Shown in pieces: positions 1 to 8,245 of a stretch of 18,649 bases of DNA; the first letter of the stretch is position 1; each line of letters starts with the position of its first letter. The notes under the pieces were generated by a model. The model did not search any database, was not told the origin of the DNA, and worked only from the letters and a program-made list of their open reading frames with translations. The translations under genes were made by a program, and so were the position numbers. The stretch comes from CAYPKG01 sp964411275 (GTDB lineage Bacteria; Bacillota; Clostridia; Christensenellales; CAG-138), in NCBI GenBank assembly GCA_964411275.1, contig CAYPKG010000036.1, forward strand, positions 1 to 18,649. The letters are read 5' to 3'.

Positions 1-37
1 TTTGGCGTTCCAAATTTAAGAAAGGAGCCGTAGCTTG

Positions 38-53
38 TTAGCGCTACAGCCCC
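38..53 (+). repeat. Partial copy of the 8189-8245 repeat
   Basis: TTAGCGCTACAGCCCC is identical to 8233-8248. It lies between a ribosome-site-like AAAGGAG (21-27) and the GGAGAGG serving the permease. The rest of the first 88 bases shows no gene start, only possible last codons of an upstream gene, whose frame cannot be determined. Confidence 0.5.
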
Positions 54-88
54 GTGTTCTTCTAACATACTTGGAGAGGATCGATTTT

Positions 89-1081
89 ATGTCAAAATCA
101 ACTGCTCCCGCCACAAAACGCAAAACCATCAGCTATGCCAAATGGGGCTATCTGTTTATCGCCCCCTTTTTCGTCGTATTTATTTTGTTTCAGTTGATAC
201 CGCTGATCAATACATTTTATAACAGCCTATTTGAAAACTACCGCATCGGATTGCAGCAGGTCGGCCCCAATTTCGTGGGCTTTGACAATTATGCAGCGCT
301 GTTTTCCGGCGGCGAATTTCTAAAATATACGGAAAACACCATGATCATGTGGGTGTTGGGCTTTGTTCCCCAGATCACAGTCGCCATGCTGCTGGCAGTC
401 TGGTTTACCAGCAGCCGCCTGAACCTCAGGGGACAGCGCTTTTTTAAGACTGTGATTTACATGCCCAACCTGATTATGGCTTCGGCCATGTCCATGCTGT
501 TCTTTATGCTGTTTTCCCCCGTGGGCCCCATCAACCAGCTTCTTTTAAAGATCGGCTGGCTGGACAGCGCGGTTTTGTTTTTCGACCAGGTGGTTCCAAA
601 CCGCCTGATCATCGCTTTTTTGAATTTCCTCCTATGGTTTGGAAATACCACGATCCTGCTCATGGCGGGCATTATGGGCATCGACGGGGCATTGTTCGAG
701 TCAGCCCAGATCGATGGCGCGGGAGCGTGGAAGGTGTTTACGAAGGTGACTCTGCCCCTTTTGATGCCTATCGTGGTATATACCATGATCACGGCGCTTT
801 TGGGCGGCCTTCAGATGTTTGACGTGCCTCAGGTCATTTCCAAAGGCCTGGGTACCCCGGACCGCACCAGCATGACGCTGATCATGTATTTAAACCGGCA
901 CCTCGCCAGCAAAAATCTGGGGATGGGCGGCGCGATCTCCGTAATTATTTTCATCGTCTCCGCAACGCTGAGCGCCATCGTCTATTCCTCGCTGATGAAG
1001 GGACAGACGCTGACCCCCTATCGCCGTTTAAAAGTAAAAAAACGCGACAACACAAAGGAGGTGACCGGCCATGAAGCGTAA
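89..1081 (+). CDS. Carbohydrate ABC transporter permease, MalF/UgpA type
   Basis: Inner-membrane subunit of a binding-protein-dependent sugar importer. The 330-residue product has a short basic cytoplasmic N-terminus, then about six hydrophobic segments. Late in the protein is the EAA loop (ESAQIDGAGAWKVF...LPLLMP) that contacts the ATPase subunit. I chose ATG 89 because GGAGAGG lies just upstream; an in-frame TTG at 35 would add 18 residues that do not resemble the family. It overlaps the next permease by 11 bp, the usual coupled pair. The solute-binding protein would be expected immediately upstream, outside the window, and no ATPase gene is present; many such importers share an MsiK-type ATPase encoded elsewhere. 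The neighbouring GH9 gene suggests a beta-glucan oligosaccharide substrate, which is inference. Confidence 0.93.
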   Translation: MSKSTAPATKRKTISYAKWGYLFIAPFFVVFILFQLIPLINTFYNSLFENYRIGLQQVGPNFVGFDNYAALFSGGEFLKYTENTMIMWVLGFVPQITVAMLLAVWFTSSRLNLRGQRFFKTVIYMPNLIMASAMSMLFFMLFSPVGPINQLLLKIGWLDSAVLFFDQVVPNRLIIAFLNFLLWFGNTTILLMAGIMGIDGALFESAQIDGAGAWKVFTKVTLPLLMPIVVYTMITALLGGLQMFDVPQVISKGLGTPDRTSMTLIMYLNRHLASKNLGMGGAISVIIFIVSATLSAIVYSSLMKGQTLTPYRRLKVKKRDNTKEVTGHEA

Positions 1082-1928
1082 TCAGAACTCCCGGCTGCTG
1101 CTCAACATCAACCGCGCCATCTGTTATGTGGTGCTTGTTTTGATCTCCATTCTTTGCCTGTTCTCGTTTTATCTCCTGATCGTCAACGCCTCCCGGCCCC
1201 ATGCGGCCATCATGTCCGAGATCAGCTTTGTGCCGGGCAACTATCTCTTTAAAAACCTAGTTAACCTGCTAAACGACCCGAACATCCCCATGCTGTGGGG
1301 GCTTTTGAATAGCTTTATCGTTGCGGGCGGCTGCGCGCTGCTGAGCACCTATTTTTCCGCAATGACCGCATTTGGCCTGTACGCGTATGACTTCCGGCTC
1401 AAAAACCTGGCGTTCTGCTTCATTATGTTCATCATGATGGTACCCACCCAGGTGTCGGCATTGGGCTTTATCCAGCTGGTGACCAAAATGAAGATGATGG
1501 ACACGTTCTATCCGCTGATCATCCCCTCGATTGCGGCGCCGGTGGTGTTTTTCTACATGAAGCAATACATGGAAAGCGTGGTGCCCCTGGAAATCATAGA
1601 GGCCGCCCGCTGTGACGGCAGCAACGAGTTCCGCACGTTTAACCGGATCGTTTTGCCGGTGATCAAGCCCGCCATCGCCGTACAGGGTATTTTTACATTC
1701 GTCCAGAACTGGAACAATTATTTCGTCCCCTCCCTCATCATCAATTCGGATAAGATGAAAACCGTCCCTATTTTGATCGCGCAATTGCGCAGCGCGGACT
1801 ATATGAAATTCGACCTTGGACAGGTGTACATCATGATATTTGTGGCCATCGTGCCGCTGATGATCGTATACATATTCCTGTCCAAGTTCATCATCAAGGG
1901 CCTGACGCTGGGCAGCGTCAAGGGGTAA
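1071..1928 (+). CDS. Carbohydrate ABC transporter permease, MalG/UgpE type
   Basis: Second membrane subunit of the same importer, 285 residues, near the family's usual length. There is one N-terminal transmembrane segment, an extracytoplasmic stretch, then five more hydrophobic segments. The EAA loop is clear: EIIEAARCDGSNEFRTFNRI followed by VLPVIKP. The start ATG has an excellent AAAGGAGGTGA site inside the end of the upstream gene, and the 11-bp overlap implies translational coupling. It ends only five bases before the GH9 start, so uptake and hydrolysis are expected to be co-transcribed. The substrate cannot be read from the permease itself. Confidence 0.94.
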   Translation: MKRNQNSRLLLNINRAICYVVLVLISILCLFSFYLLIVNASRPHAAIMSEISFVPGNYLFKNLVNLLNDPNIPMLWGLLNSFIVAGGCALLSTYFSAMTAFGLYAYDFRLKNLAFCFIMFIMMVPTQVSALGFIQLVTKMKMMDTFYPLIIPSIAAPVVFFYMKQYMESVVPLEIIEAARCDGSNEFRTFNRIVLPVIKPAIAVQGIFTFVQNWNNYFVPSLIINSDKMKTVPILIAQLRSADYMKFDLGQVYIMIFVAIVPLMIVYIFLSKFIIKGLTLGSVKG

Positions 1929-1933
1929 TTATT

Positions 1934-3271
1934 ATGAAACGCCTGTTACAGGATGCCGCCCGGATGTTTTCTTTACATCGCTGCGGCATTGACCTTCCTA
2001 TCTCTTTGGCAGGCCGGTTTTCCCATCCAGCCTGCCATACAACCCCGGCCCGCCTGTATGGCAGCGGGGATTTTGTGGACGTTTCCGGGGGCTGGCACGA
2101 CGCGGGGGATTATGGCCGGTATGTGGTTCCGGGCGCAAAGGCCGCGGTGGATCTGATGCTGGCGTACGCTTGCGCGCCTGCCGCGTTTGACTTTTCCCTG
2201 CCCATCCCGGAAAGCGGCGGAGAAATCCCCGACATTCTCCATGAAATCCGATACGAATTAAACTGGCTTTCCAAGATGCAGCAAGAGGACGGCGGCGTGT
2301 ACCATAAGGTCACCTGCGCCGTGTTTCCCGGCTTCGTCATGCCGGAGGAGGAACAGGACGAGCTGTTGCTTACCCCCGTCTCCACCGCCGCCACAGCGGA
2401 TTTTGTGCTGGCAATGGCGGTGGCATATATTGTCTTTCTGCCCTGTGACAGGGTTTTTGCCACAGAATGCCTGGAACAAGCAAAGCAAAGCTATTGGTTT
2501 CTCAAAAACACCCCGCCCCGACCCTTTTCCAACCCGCCAGGGATCATCACTGGGGAATATCCAGACGAATGCGACGCGGACGAGCGGTACGCCGCCGCCT
2601 GCGCCTTGTATTACGCCACGGGAGACGCCAGCTATCTCGCGGACGCCCGGGCGCTTTACCTGCCGGGGCGGGCCAGCGACTTCGGCTGGGAGGATATGGG
2701 CGGCTATGGCGATTATCTGCTGTTAAACGCTCTGACAAAGTATGGAAGCGACCATGCATTCAAAGCAGAGCTCGAACAAAATCTGCTCTCCACCGCAGAG
2801 GAGATTTGCCGCCGTACAGAGGAAAGCCCCTGGGGGGTCAGCCTCAGTACGCTTCCCTGGGGAAGCAATATGTATCTGTTAAGCCATACCATGGCGCTGC
2901 TGATGGCCTTTGACCAGGCCGCGTCCCCCCGTTTTCTTGCCTGCGCTAGAAAGCATGTGGCGTATCTTTTAGGAAACAATCCCCTAAACCAATGCTACTT
3001 CACCGGCCATTGCGCCGCGTCGCCTCAGCACCCCCATCACCGGCCCTCCGCCGCAATGGATGCGCCTATGCCGGGCATGCTGGTGGGTGGCCCGGACGAA
3101 GGGCTTCACGACCCTGTGGCAGGGGCACGGTTACAGGGCCGGGAACCCCTCTCCTGCTACCTTGACGAATTGGACAGCTACTCCACCAACGAGGTGGCAA
3201 TCTACTGGAACTCCGCGCTGGTATACGTCTTGGCCCGGCTGGTGCTGTGTGATAAGAACGGCCAAGGGTGA
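1934..3271 (+). CDS. Glycoside hydrolase family 9 (cellulase-type), cytoplasmic
   Basis: 445-residue GH9 catalytic domain of the (alpha/alpha)6 barrel type, acting by inversion on beta-glucans or their oligosaccharides. Seen directly: the N-terminal GGWHDAGDYGRYVVPGAKA block with the two catalytic-site aspartates (Asp56, Asp59), the HPHHRPS histidine block, and the C-terminal SYSTNEVAIYWNSALVY block with the acid Glu420. The protein starts almost at the catalytic domain: there is no signal peptide, and the N-terminal Ig-like domain common in clostridial GH9 enzymes is absent, as are dockerin and carbohydrate-binding modules. Together with the two sugar permeases directly upstream, this points to cleavage of imported cello- or mixed-linkage oligosaccharides inside the cell rather than cellulose attack; exo-acting or glucosaminidase activity is also possible. 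The start ATG is five bases after the permease stop, with a weak ribosome site inside that gene (AAGGGG). Confidence 0.9.
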   Translation: MKRLLQDAARMFSLHRCGIDLPISLAGRFSHPACHTTPARLYGSGDFVDVSGGWHDAGDYGRYVVPGAKAAVDLMLAYACAPAAFDFSLPIPESGGEIPDILHEIRYELNWLSKMQQEDGGVYHKVTCAVFPGFVMPEEEQDELLLTPVSTAATADFVLAMAVAYIVFLPCDRVFATECLEQAKQSYWFLKNTPPRPFSNPPGIITGEYPDECDADERYAAACALYYATGDASYLADARALYLPGRASDFGWEDMGGYGDYLLLNALTKYGSDHAFKAELEQNLLSTAEEICRRTEESPWGVSLSTLPWGSNMYLLSHTMALLMAFDQAASPRFLACARKHVAYLLGNNPLNQCYFTGHCAASPQHPHHRPSAAMDAPMPGMLVGGPDEGLHDPVAGARLQGREPLSCYLDELDSYSTNEVAIYWNSALVYVLARLVLCDKNGQG

Positions 3272-3287
3272 CCCCTGTGCAGGCAGT

Positions 3288-5957
3288 CTAATACGACCTC
3301 GGCTTATGCAGGAGTTTTAGCGCCTGTTTTCTCGCGGTATCCACAGGCACCACCAGAAACGCCGTACCGATTACCAGCAGCAGCTGTGGCAATGTCAGGC
3401 CCACCGTGCGGAACAGGTCGCCGCCAAAGTAGATCATCAAAATCTGAATGCAAACAATCATCAGCATAATCCCCCCAAACAGGGGATTTTTTCGCAACCC
3501 TGAAAACAGTTTCAGCCTGTGGGTGCGGGCGTTGCAGCTGTTGAACACCCCGCAGAATATAAACAGGGCGAAAAATGCCGTCAACAGGTGCAGGGGTGTT
3601 TCCTCATAATGAAACAGCCGGCGCAAAAACTCGCTGTTCAAAAACAGGATACACAGCACCATTGTAAAGCCGCCTGTCACGATGATCTGGTTTTTCATGT
3701 AGGGGCTTAAAATAGGCTCATCCCGGCGCTTGGGCGGCTCCTGCATGTACTCCTCCAAAGGCGCTTCTCCGGAGAAAGCGAGACCGCCCAATGTGTCCAT
3801 AATCATATTGATCCACAGCATCTGTATCACCGTCACCGGCGTGTCGATGCCCATAAACGGCCCTGCCAGAGAGACGCCCACGGCGCAAAGGTTCATGGTC
3901 AGCTGAAACACGATAAATTTCCTGATGTTCTTAAACACCGTGCGCCCGTAGAGGATTGCCTTGCAGATGGCGGAGATATTGTTGTTTAGTATCACGATAT
4001 CCCCCGCCTCTTTCGCAACCTCCGTTCCGGTGCCCATGGCAAATCCGATGTCCGCTTTCTTGAGCGCGGGCGCGTCGTTGATGCCGTCGCCGGTCATGCC
4101 CACCACCAGCCCCGCGTCCTGGGCAATGCGCACCAGGCGGCTTTTGTCCGTGGGCAGCGCCCGCGCCACCACCCGAAGCCGGGGCAGGAGCTTTTGCACC
4201 TCCTCGTCACAGAGCGCCGACATCTCATCGCTGGTCATGGCCACCGCGCCGCCTTCGTCAAGGAGCCCGATTTTTTTCGCGATGGCCGTCGCGGTTTCCT
4301 TGTTGTCCCCCGTCACCATCACCACCTGTATGCCCGCCTGCCGGATCTGCTCCACTGCGGTTGGTGCGTCCGGGCGTATCTCATCATGGATGGACACAAG
4401 CCCGATTAATGTGAGCTTTGCAAACCCGCTCCGCTCGGTCACCACCGTAGGGGACACGGCCAGCGCCAGCACCCGCTCCATGCTCCTGGTGCGCTCCCGC
4501 CAGAGGGTTTTCAGGGCGTCCATGCGGGTTAAGGGCCGTACCGCGCCATTTTCATCATAATAATGGGTGCAGGCAGGCAGCAGCAGTTCCGGCGCGCCCT
4601 TGACAAGGTTCAGCGCCTCCCCCTGTCCCGCGATGTGTACCGAGGAGAATTTATAATCGCTGTCGAAGGGTACCACATGGCTTTTGTCATACCCCTCCAT
4701 ATGGGAGAGTGTGGAAGACACATAGGAAAGCATCGCGCTGTCTGTGGAATTTCCGCCGATGATGCGGCCATTGGAATAAACGCTGGCGGTGTTATACACC
4801 CCGGACAGGGACACCAGCTTTTCCAAGGCGGGATGGTTTTTTAGTTTTGAAAAGGAGCCGTAATCCGTCCCGTCCCCCGCGATGAAGGCGCTCACCTGTA
4901 ATTTCCCCTGCGTGAGCGTCCCCGTCTTATCTGTAAACAGGATGTTGAGGCTACCGGAGGTCTCGATCCCCACCAGCTTCCTGACCAGAACCTGATCCTT
5001 AAGCATCCGCTTCATATTGGCGGAGAGAACCACCGTAATCATCATGGGAAGCCCTTCGGGTACCGACACCACGATTACCGTAACCCCCAGCATCAGGGAG
5101 TGGATGAGGGCTGGAAACAGCTCCGAAAAGCTTGTCACCATCTCCTGGATGGCCGCCATGTCAAAATCATGATACAGGAACGTGGCGCTAAAGAGATCCG
5201 CAAAAAATACCAGCGCTGCCGCTAGATACCCCAGCTTGCTCAGGGTGGACGTCAACTTTGTCAACCGGAATTTCAGCGGGCTTTCCCTGGTTTCCTCCTG
5301 CATCTGCTTGGCCATGCCGCCATATATGGTGGCGTCCCCCACGGTAATCACACGCATCAGCCCTTCCCCGGTAATGACGGTGGCGCCGTGGAATACCTGG
5401 TTTTTTGTGGCAAGGTCCCATTTGGCGGGGCTTTCATCCCCAGGGATTTTCAGGGTTTCTTTGGTCTCGCCATTCAATGCCGACTGATCCGCGGTGATCT
5501 TCCCGGCGATGATCAGCCCGTCCGCCGGGATGCGCTCCCCTGCCTGCAACAGCACGAGATCTCCAACCACGATATCATGGATGTAAACCTCCATGATGCC
5601 GGTGGAGCGCTTCACCCGGCATTTGATCTTTTCCGCGTCCGCTTGCAGCGTTAAAAACGCGGACTCGCTGCCATATTCCGACACCGTGGATATGGTGGTG
5701 GCCAACAGTATGGAAAGCGCGATGCCTGCCGTCTCGTACCAGTCGAAGTTCCTGAGCATCACAACGAAATTGATGGCCAGCACGATGAGGAGTATTTTGA
5801 TCACCGGATCGCCGAAGCTGGCGGCATATTGCTGCCAGAAGCTTTTGCGTTTTTGTTTTGTGATGCGGTTCTCCCCGTACTGCTTTCGGGACTGCATCAC
5901 CTCGTGCGGCGTAAGCCCGCTGACAGCATATCCCGCACCCGCTGCAAATGCATTCAT
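3288..5957 (-). CDS. P-type Ca2+-translocating ATPase (P2, PMCA/LMCA-like)
   Basis: 889-residue cation pump of the P2 class, expected to export Ca2+ across the cytoplasmic membrane. Landmarks: a cation_ATPase_N region (residues 10-60), the actuator motif read as NGET at 163-166 instead of the usual TGES, PEGLP in M4 (300-304), the phosphorylation motif DKTGT (343-347), KGAPE in the nucleotide domain (453-457), GDGINDAP (623-630), and M6 WINMIMDTLGG with the Asn and Asp Ca2+ ligands. About ten membrane segments are visible, with no CPx motif, so heavy-metal transport is unlikely. The PEGLP and M6 motifs fit a single-site PMCA/LMCA pump. The ATG is preceded by GAGGTG at seven bases. It is convergent with the GH9 gene, with 16 bp between stop codons and no obvious terminator there. 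Confidence 0.93.
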   Translation of the reverse strand: MNAFAAGAGYAVSGLTPHEVMQSRKQYGENRITKQKRKSFWQQYAASFGDPVIKILLIVLAINFVVMLRNFDWYETAGIALSILLATTISTVSEYGSESAFLTLQADAEKIKCRVKRSTGIMEVYIHDIVVGDLVLLQAGERIPADGLIIAGKITADQSALNGETKETLKIPGDESPAKWDLATKNQVFHGATVITGEGLMRVITVGDATIYGGMAKQMQEETRESPLKFRLTKLTSTLSKLGYLAAALVFFADLFSATFLYHDFDMAAIQEMVTSFSELFPALIHSLMLGVTVIVVSVPEGLPMMITVVLSANMKRMLKDQVLVRKLVGIETSGSLNILFTDKTGTLTQGKLQVSAFIAGDGTDYGSFSKLKNHPALEKLVSLSGVYNTASVYSNGRIIGGNSTDSAMLSYVSSTLSHMEGYDKSHVVPFDSDYKFSSVHIAGQGEALNLVKGAPELLLPACTHYYDENGAVRPLTRMDALKTLWRERTRSMERVLALAVSPTVVTERSGFAKLTLIGLVSIHDEIRPDAPTAVEQIRQAGIQVVMVTGDNKETATAIAKKIGLLDEGGAVAMTSDEMSALCDEEVQKLLPRLRVVARALPTDKSRLVRIAQDAGLVVGMTGDGINDAPALKKADIGFAMGTGTEVAKEAGDIVILNNNISAICKAILYGRTVFKNIRKFIVFQLTMNLCAVGVSLAGPFMGIDTPVTVIQMLWINMIMDTLGGLAFSGEAPLEEYMQEPPKRRDEPILSPYMKNQIIVTGGFTMVLCILFLNSEFLRRLFHYEETPLHLLTAFFALFIFCGVFNSCNARTHRLKLFSGLRKNPLFGGIMLMIVCIQILMIYFGGDLFRTVGLTLPQLLLVIGTAFLVVPVDTARKQALKLLHKPRSY

Positions 5958-6133
5958 ATGTACACCTCATTATGTATGTGATCAGTGTATCTATATGTGG
6001 GGTTTGTCCTTCCCATGACGGGAGGAGTGCCGAAACGCAAAATTAACTTGCCAACTAATTCCCCGGGAAATGATGCCTCCGCCAATACAAAACAAGGCCC
6101 ACACGTATTTTTTTGCGCGTGGGGGTCAGCGCA

Positions 6134-6174
6134 TCAAAAAAACGCCGCTGCTACGCAGCCAGCGCTTTTTTTGA
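6134..6174 (-). terminator. Hairpin with A/T-tract arms 3' of the C_GCAxxG gene
   Basis: An imperfect palindrome TCAAAAAAACGC...GCGCTTTTTTTGA, with an inner GCTGC-TAC-GCAGC stem, lies 18 bp beyond the stop of the minus-strand gene at 6193. Read on the minus strand, a GC-rich stem is followed by a run of seven T, as expected for a factor-independent terminator; the flanking A tract makes it plausibly bidirectional. A related element occurs at 17805-17845. Confidence 0.6.
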
Positions 6175-6192
6175 GAAATCGTGTATTGTGGT

Positions 6193-6606
6193 TTATCCCC
6201 CGATGCCCTTCTCCCTGAGCGTTTCCACATACGTCTCCAGCAGCGCGGCGTTCCTTTCCACCGTCTCTTGGCAGCGCTTGCCTTCCTTGAGATACTTTTT
6301 CTTCAGCTCCCGGCAGCTTACGCTCCCCACTTCCTTTTCAAACAGCGCCACATACTCCGCGCAAATGGCCTTAAAGCCCGGGGTGGCATGGGCATGCTCC
6401 GTAATAGCGAGGGCGCTTAGCACCGCCATGGCCCCGCACAATGCCCCGCATGTGATCTCACAGCCAAATCCGCCGCCAAAGCCGCCCACCAGCTTAAGAG
6501 CCGCTTCGTCCAGCCCCAGGCCATACGCCTCGTTGGCGCCGCTGAGCGTGGCCTCGGCGCAATTATAATCCTTGCAATAATATGCCGTGATTTTTTCTGC
6601 TAGCAT
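6193..6606 (-). CDS. C_GCAxxG_C_C family putative redox protein
   Basis: 137-residue small protein matching the C_GCAxxG_C_C family by its cysteine pattern: Cys11 and Cys16 (NCAEATL), then GFGCEITCGALCGAM with Cys49, Cys53 and Cys57, and two further C-terminal cysteines (SCREL, RCQET). The glycine-rich GGFGGGFGC loop is typical. The family is common in anaerobes and assumed to be redox- or metal-related, but the reaction is unknown. It starts at an ATG with AAAGGAA about seven bases upstream and appears monocistronic: a promoter at 6671-6699 and a terminator at 6134-6174. It is divergent from the aminotransferase. Confidence 0.85.
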   Translation of the reverse strand: MLAEKITAYYCKDYNCAEATLSGANEAYGLGLDEAALKLVGGFGGGFGCEITCGALCGAMAVLSALAITEHAHATPGFKAICAEYVALFEKEVGSVSCRELKKKYLKEGKRCQETVERNAALLETYVETLREKGIGG

Positions 6607-6670
6607 TTCGGTTATTCCTTTCTCTATTCAAAATATATTCGCATTCTTTCCTGCCTTCCTCTTGGCTTTT

Positions 6671-6699
6671 AGTATACGCCACGCCGTAAACTTGGGCAA
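6671..6699 (-). promoter_or_regulatory. Sigma-A-like promoter for the C_GCAxxG gene
   Basis: On the minus strand, TTGCCC (6694-6699) and TATACT (6671-6676) are separated by exactly 17 bp, 65 bp upstream of the start codon. It matches four of six and five of six consensus bases. Confidence 0.5.
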
Positions 6700-6760
6700 G
6701 TCCGGGGTTTTGTGCCCTTCGCTATTCCCAATCGTTATGCCCGTAACGCCGCTCCATGTA

Positions 6761-6789
6761 TGGAAAATCACGGAAGAATGATGTATAAT
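6761..6789 (+). promoter_or_regulatory. Sigma-A-like promoter for the aminotransferase
   Basis: A perfect TATAAT (6784-6789) is preceded at 17 bp by TGGAAA (6761-6766, four of six). The predicted transcript starts near 6796, giving a leader of about 58 nt before the AGGAGG ribosome site. Confidence 0.55.
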
Positions 6790-6853
6790 AGAGACAGATC
6801 GGCCTTCACATCAGGCTTACCACATAAAAAAATCACATCAGGAGGAAATTATT

Positions 6854-8035
6854 ATGGAGTTTCGTTTTGCAAAACGGATGTCGCGGTTAAACGCATCGGA
6901 TGTACGCGAGCTTTTGAAATTAACCGCAAAGCCGGAAATTATTTCTCTTGGCGGCGGCCTGCCCGCGCCGGAACTGTTCCCCATTGAGGATATCAAGGCG
7001 GCCAACGCGGCGGTGCTGGATGAAATGGGCAAAGCCGCCCTGCAGTACGCCACAACAGAAGGTTTTGCTCCCCTGCGCCGCTGGATCGCGGACCGCATGA
7101 ACAGCACCCAGGGCACCAATCATACCGAGGACAGCATCCTCATCATGAGCGGTTCCCAGCAGGCGCTGGATTTCACCGGCAAGGTCTTCCTGGACGAAGG
7201 GGACGTGGTGCTGTGCGAAAGCCCCACCTATCTCTCCGCGCTGGGCGCGTTCCGTGCCTATGAATGCGATTTCGTAGCTGTCCCCACCGATGACGAGGGT
7301 ATGATCATGCCGGAGCTGGAAAAGGCGCTCCAGGAAAACCCCAAGGCAAAGCTCATTTATGTCATCCCCACATTCCAGAACCCCTCCGGCATCACCTGGA
7401 CGCTGGAGCGGCGCAAAGGCCTTGTGGAGCTGGCCAAGAAATATAACATCCTCATCGTGGAGGACAATCCCTATGGCGAGCTGCGCTATGACGGGGAAAA
7501 CCTGCCGTCCCTGGCCTCCATGTATGAAAATGTGCTGTATCTGGGCACCTTCTCCAAGATTTTCTGCCCCGGCTACCGCATCGGCTGGGTGGCGGGCCCT
7601 AATGAAGTTCTTGAGAAATTCGTTCTCGTCAAGCAGGGCGCTGACCTGCAGTCCAACTCCTTTACCCAGATGGCGCTGTATAAATACCTTGAGATGTTCG
7701 ACATCGACGCGCATATCGAAAAGATCCGCGAAACCTATCGCCGCCGCAGGGATATCGCTGTAGAAACCCTTGACAAGAACCTGCCCGCAGGCGTGCGCTT
7801 TACCCGTCCCCAGGGCGGCCTGTTCCTCTGGATTGAGCTGCCCGAGTACATCAATGCCCGGGAGCTGCTGATGGATTGCTTAAAGCAGAACGTAGCGTTT
7901 GTGGCGGGCAACTCCTTCTTCCCCCATTCCGGCGTCACCAACACCCTGCGCCTGAACTTCTCCTATGTCAGCGAGGAGAAACTGGTCATCGGCCTAACCT
8001 GCATTGCAAACTGCATCAAGGCGAAGATGAAATAA
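6854..8035 (+). CDS. PLP-dependent aminotransferase, fold type I (2-aminoadipate/LysN-like)
   Basis: 393-residue class I/II aminotransferase. The cofactor lysine is Lys235 in GTFSKIFCPGYRIGW; other PLP contacts visible are Asn176 in FQNPSG, Asp204 and Tyr207 in VEDNPYGEL, and the substrate-carboxylate arginine in the C-terminal LRLNFS block. The N-terminal SLGGGLPAPELFP segment and overall length match stand-alone relatives of the MocR aminotransferase domain, such as 2-aminoadipate, aromatic or valine-pyruvate aminotransferases; no DNA-binding domain is present. The substrate cannot be assigned from sequence. The ATG has AGGAGG eight bases upstream. It is a single-gene unit with its own promoter, followed by a strong hairpin. 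Confidence 0.9.
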   Translation: MEFRFAKRMSRLNASDVRELLKLTAKPEIISLGGGLPAPELFPIEDIKAANAAVLDEMGKAALQYATTEGFAPLRRWIADRMNSTQGTNHTEDSILIMSGSQQALDFTGKVFLDEGDVVLCESPTYLSALGAFRAYECDFVAVPTDDEGMIMPELEKALQENPKAKLIYVIPTFQNPSGITWTLERRKGLVELAKKYNILIVEDNPYGELRYDGENLPSLASMYENVLYLGTFSKIFCPGYRIGWVAGPNEVLEKFVLVKQGADLQSNSFTQMALYKYLEMFDIDAHIEKIRETYRRRRDIAVETLDKNLPAGVRFTRPQGGLFLWIELPEYINARELLMDCLKQNVAFVAGNSFFPHSGVTNTLRLNFSYVSEEKLVIGLTCIANCIKAKMK

Positions 8036-8048
8036 GGGATTGTTTTTC

Positions 8049-8078
8049 TTGGAACCCTTTTTGAAAAAAGGGTTCCAA
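8049..8078 (+). terminator. Perfect 14-bp hairpin after the aminotransferase
   Basis: TTGGAACCCTTTTT and its exact reverse complement are separated by only GA, 14 bp past the aminotransferase stop. The lower stem is GC-rich and the top is A/T. No strong T run follows, so it may be a terminator, RNA-stabilising hairpin or repeat. Confidence 0.55.
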
Positions 8079-8140
8079 ACCTCCGAAAAACTTTAATGAA
8101 AATAATAGGAATTTTCTCTTCCGGAGAAAACCCGGGGCCT

Positions 8141-8165
8141 AAAAAGGCGTCACTGGCGCCTTTTT
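8141..8165 (+). terminator. Bidirectional terminator-like hairpin
   Basis: AAAAAGGCG and CGCCTTTTT form a perfect 9-bp stem around a 7-nt loop, with T tracts on both strands. It sits between convergent genes (aminotransferase and racemase) and could serve both. Confidence 0.65.
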
Positions 8166-8188
8166 GCGGCTCTTCTAGCCGCCGGCCC

Positions 8189-8245
8189 GCTGTAGCGCTA
8201 AGTGCATCTGAATAATTATACTTGGTATGCACTTAGCGCTACAGC
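8189..8245. repeat. Perfect 19-bp inverted repeat with 19-nt loop
   Basis: The arms GCTGTAGCGCTAAGTGCAT (8189-8207) and its exact reverse complement (8227-8245) flank an AT-rich 19-nt loop, ending three bases before the stop codon of the racemase gene. There is no following T run. Sixteen bases of the right arm and its flank (TTAGCGCTACAGCCCC, 8233-8248) recur exactly at 38-53, upstream of the first permease, which suggests a dispersed element rather than a plain terminator. Confidence 0.75.

Noticed and set aside
35..88. TTG start at 35 for the first permease
   Set aside because: The extra 18 residues are unlike permease N-termini, and GGAGAGG directly supports ATG 89.
6100..6127. CCCACACG/CGCGTGGG hairpin upstream of the Ca2+-ATPase
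   Set aside because: It has a 10-nt T-rich loop and no T run on either side, with only one recognisable copy; not enough to call a terminator or riboswitch.
6920..7714. 264-codon minus-strand frame opposite the aminotransferase
   Set aside because: Composition mirrors the sense gene, with His- and Arg-rich low-quality sequence and no ribosome site.
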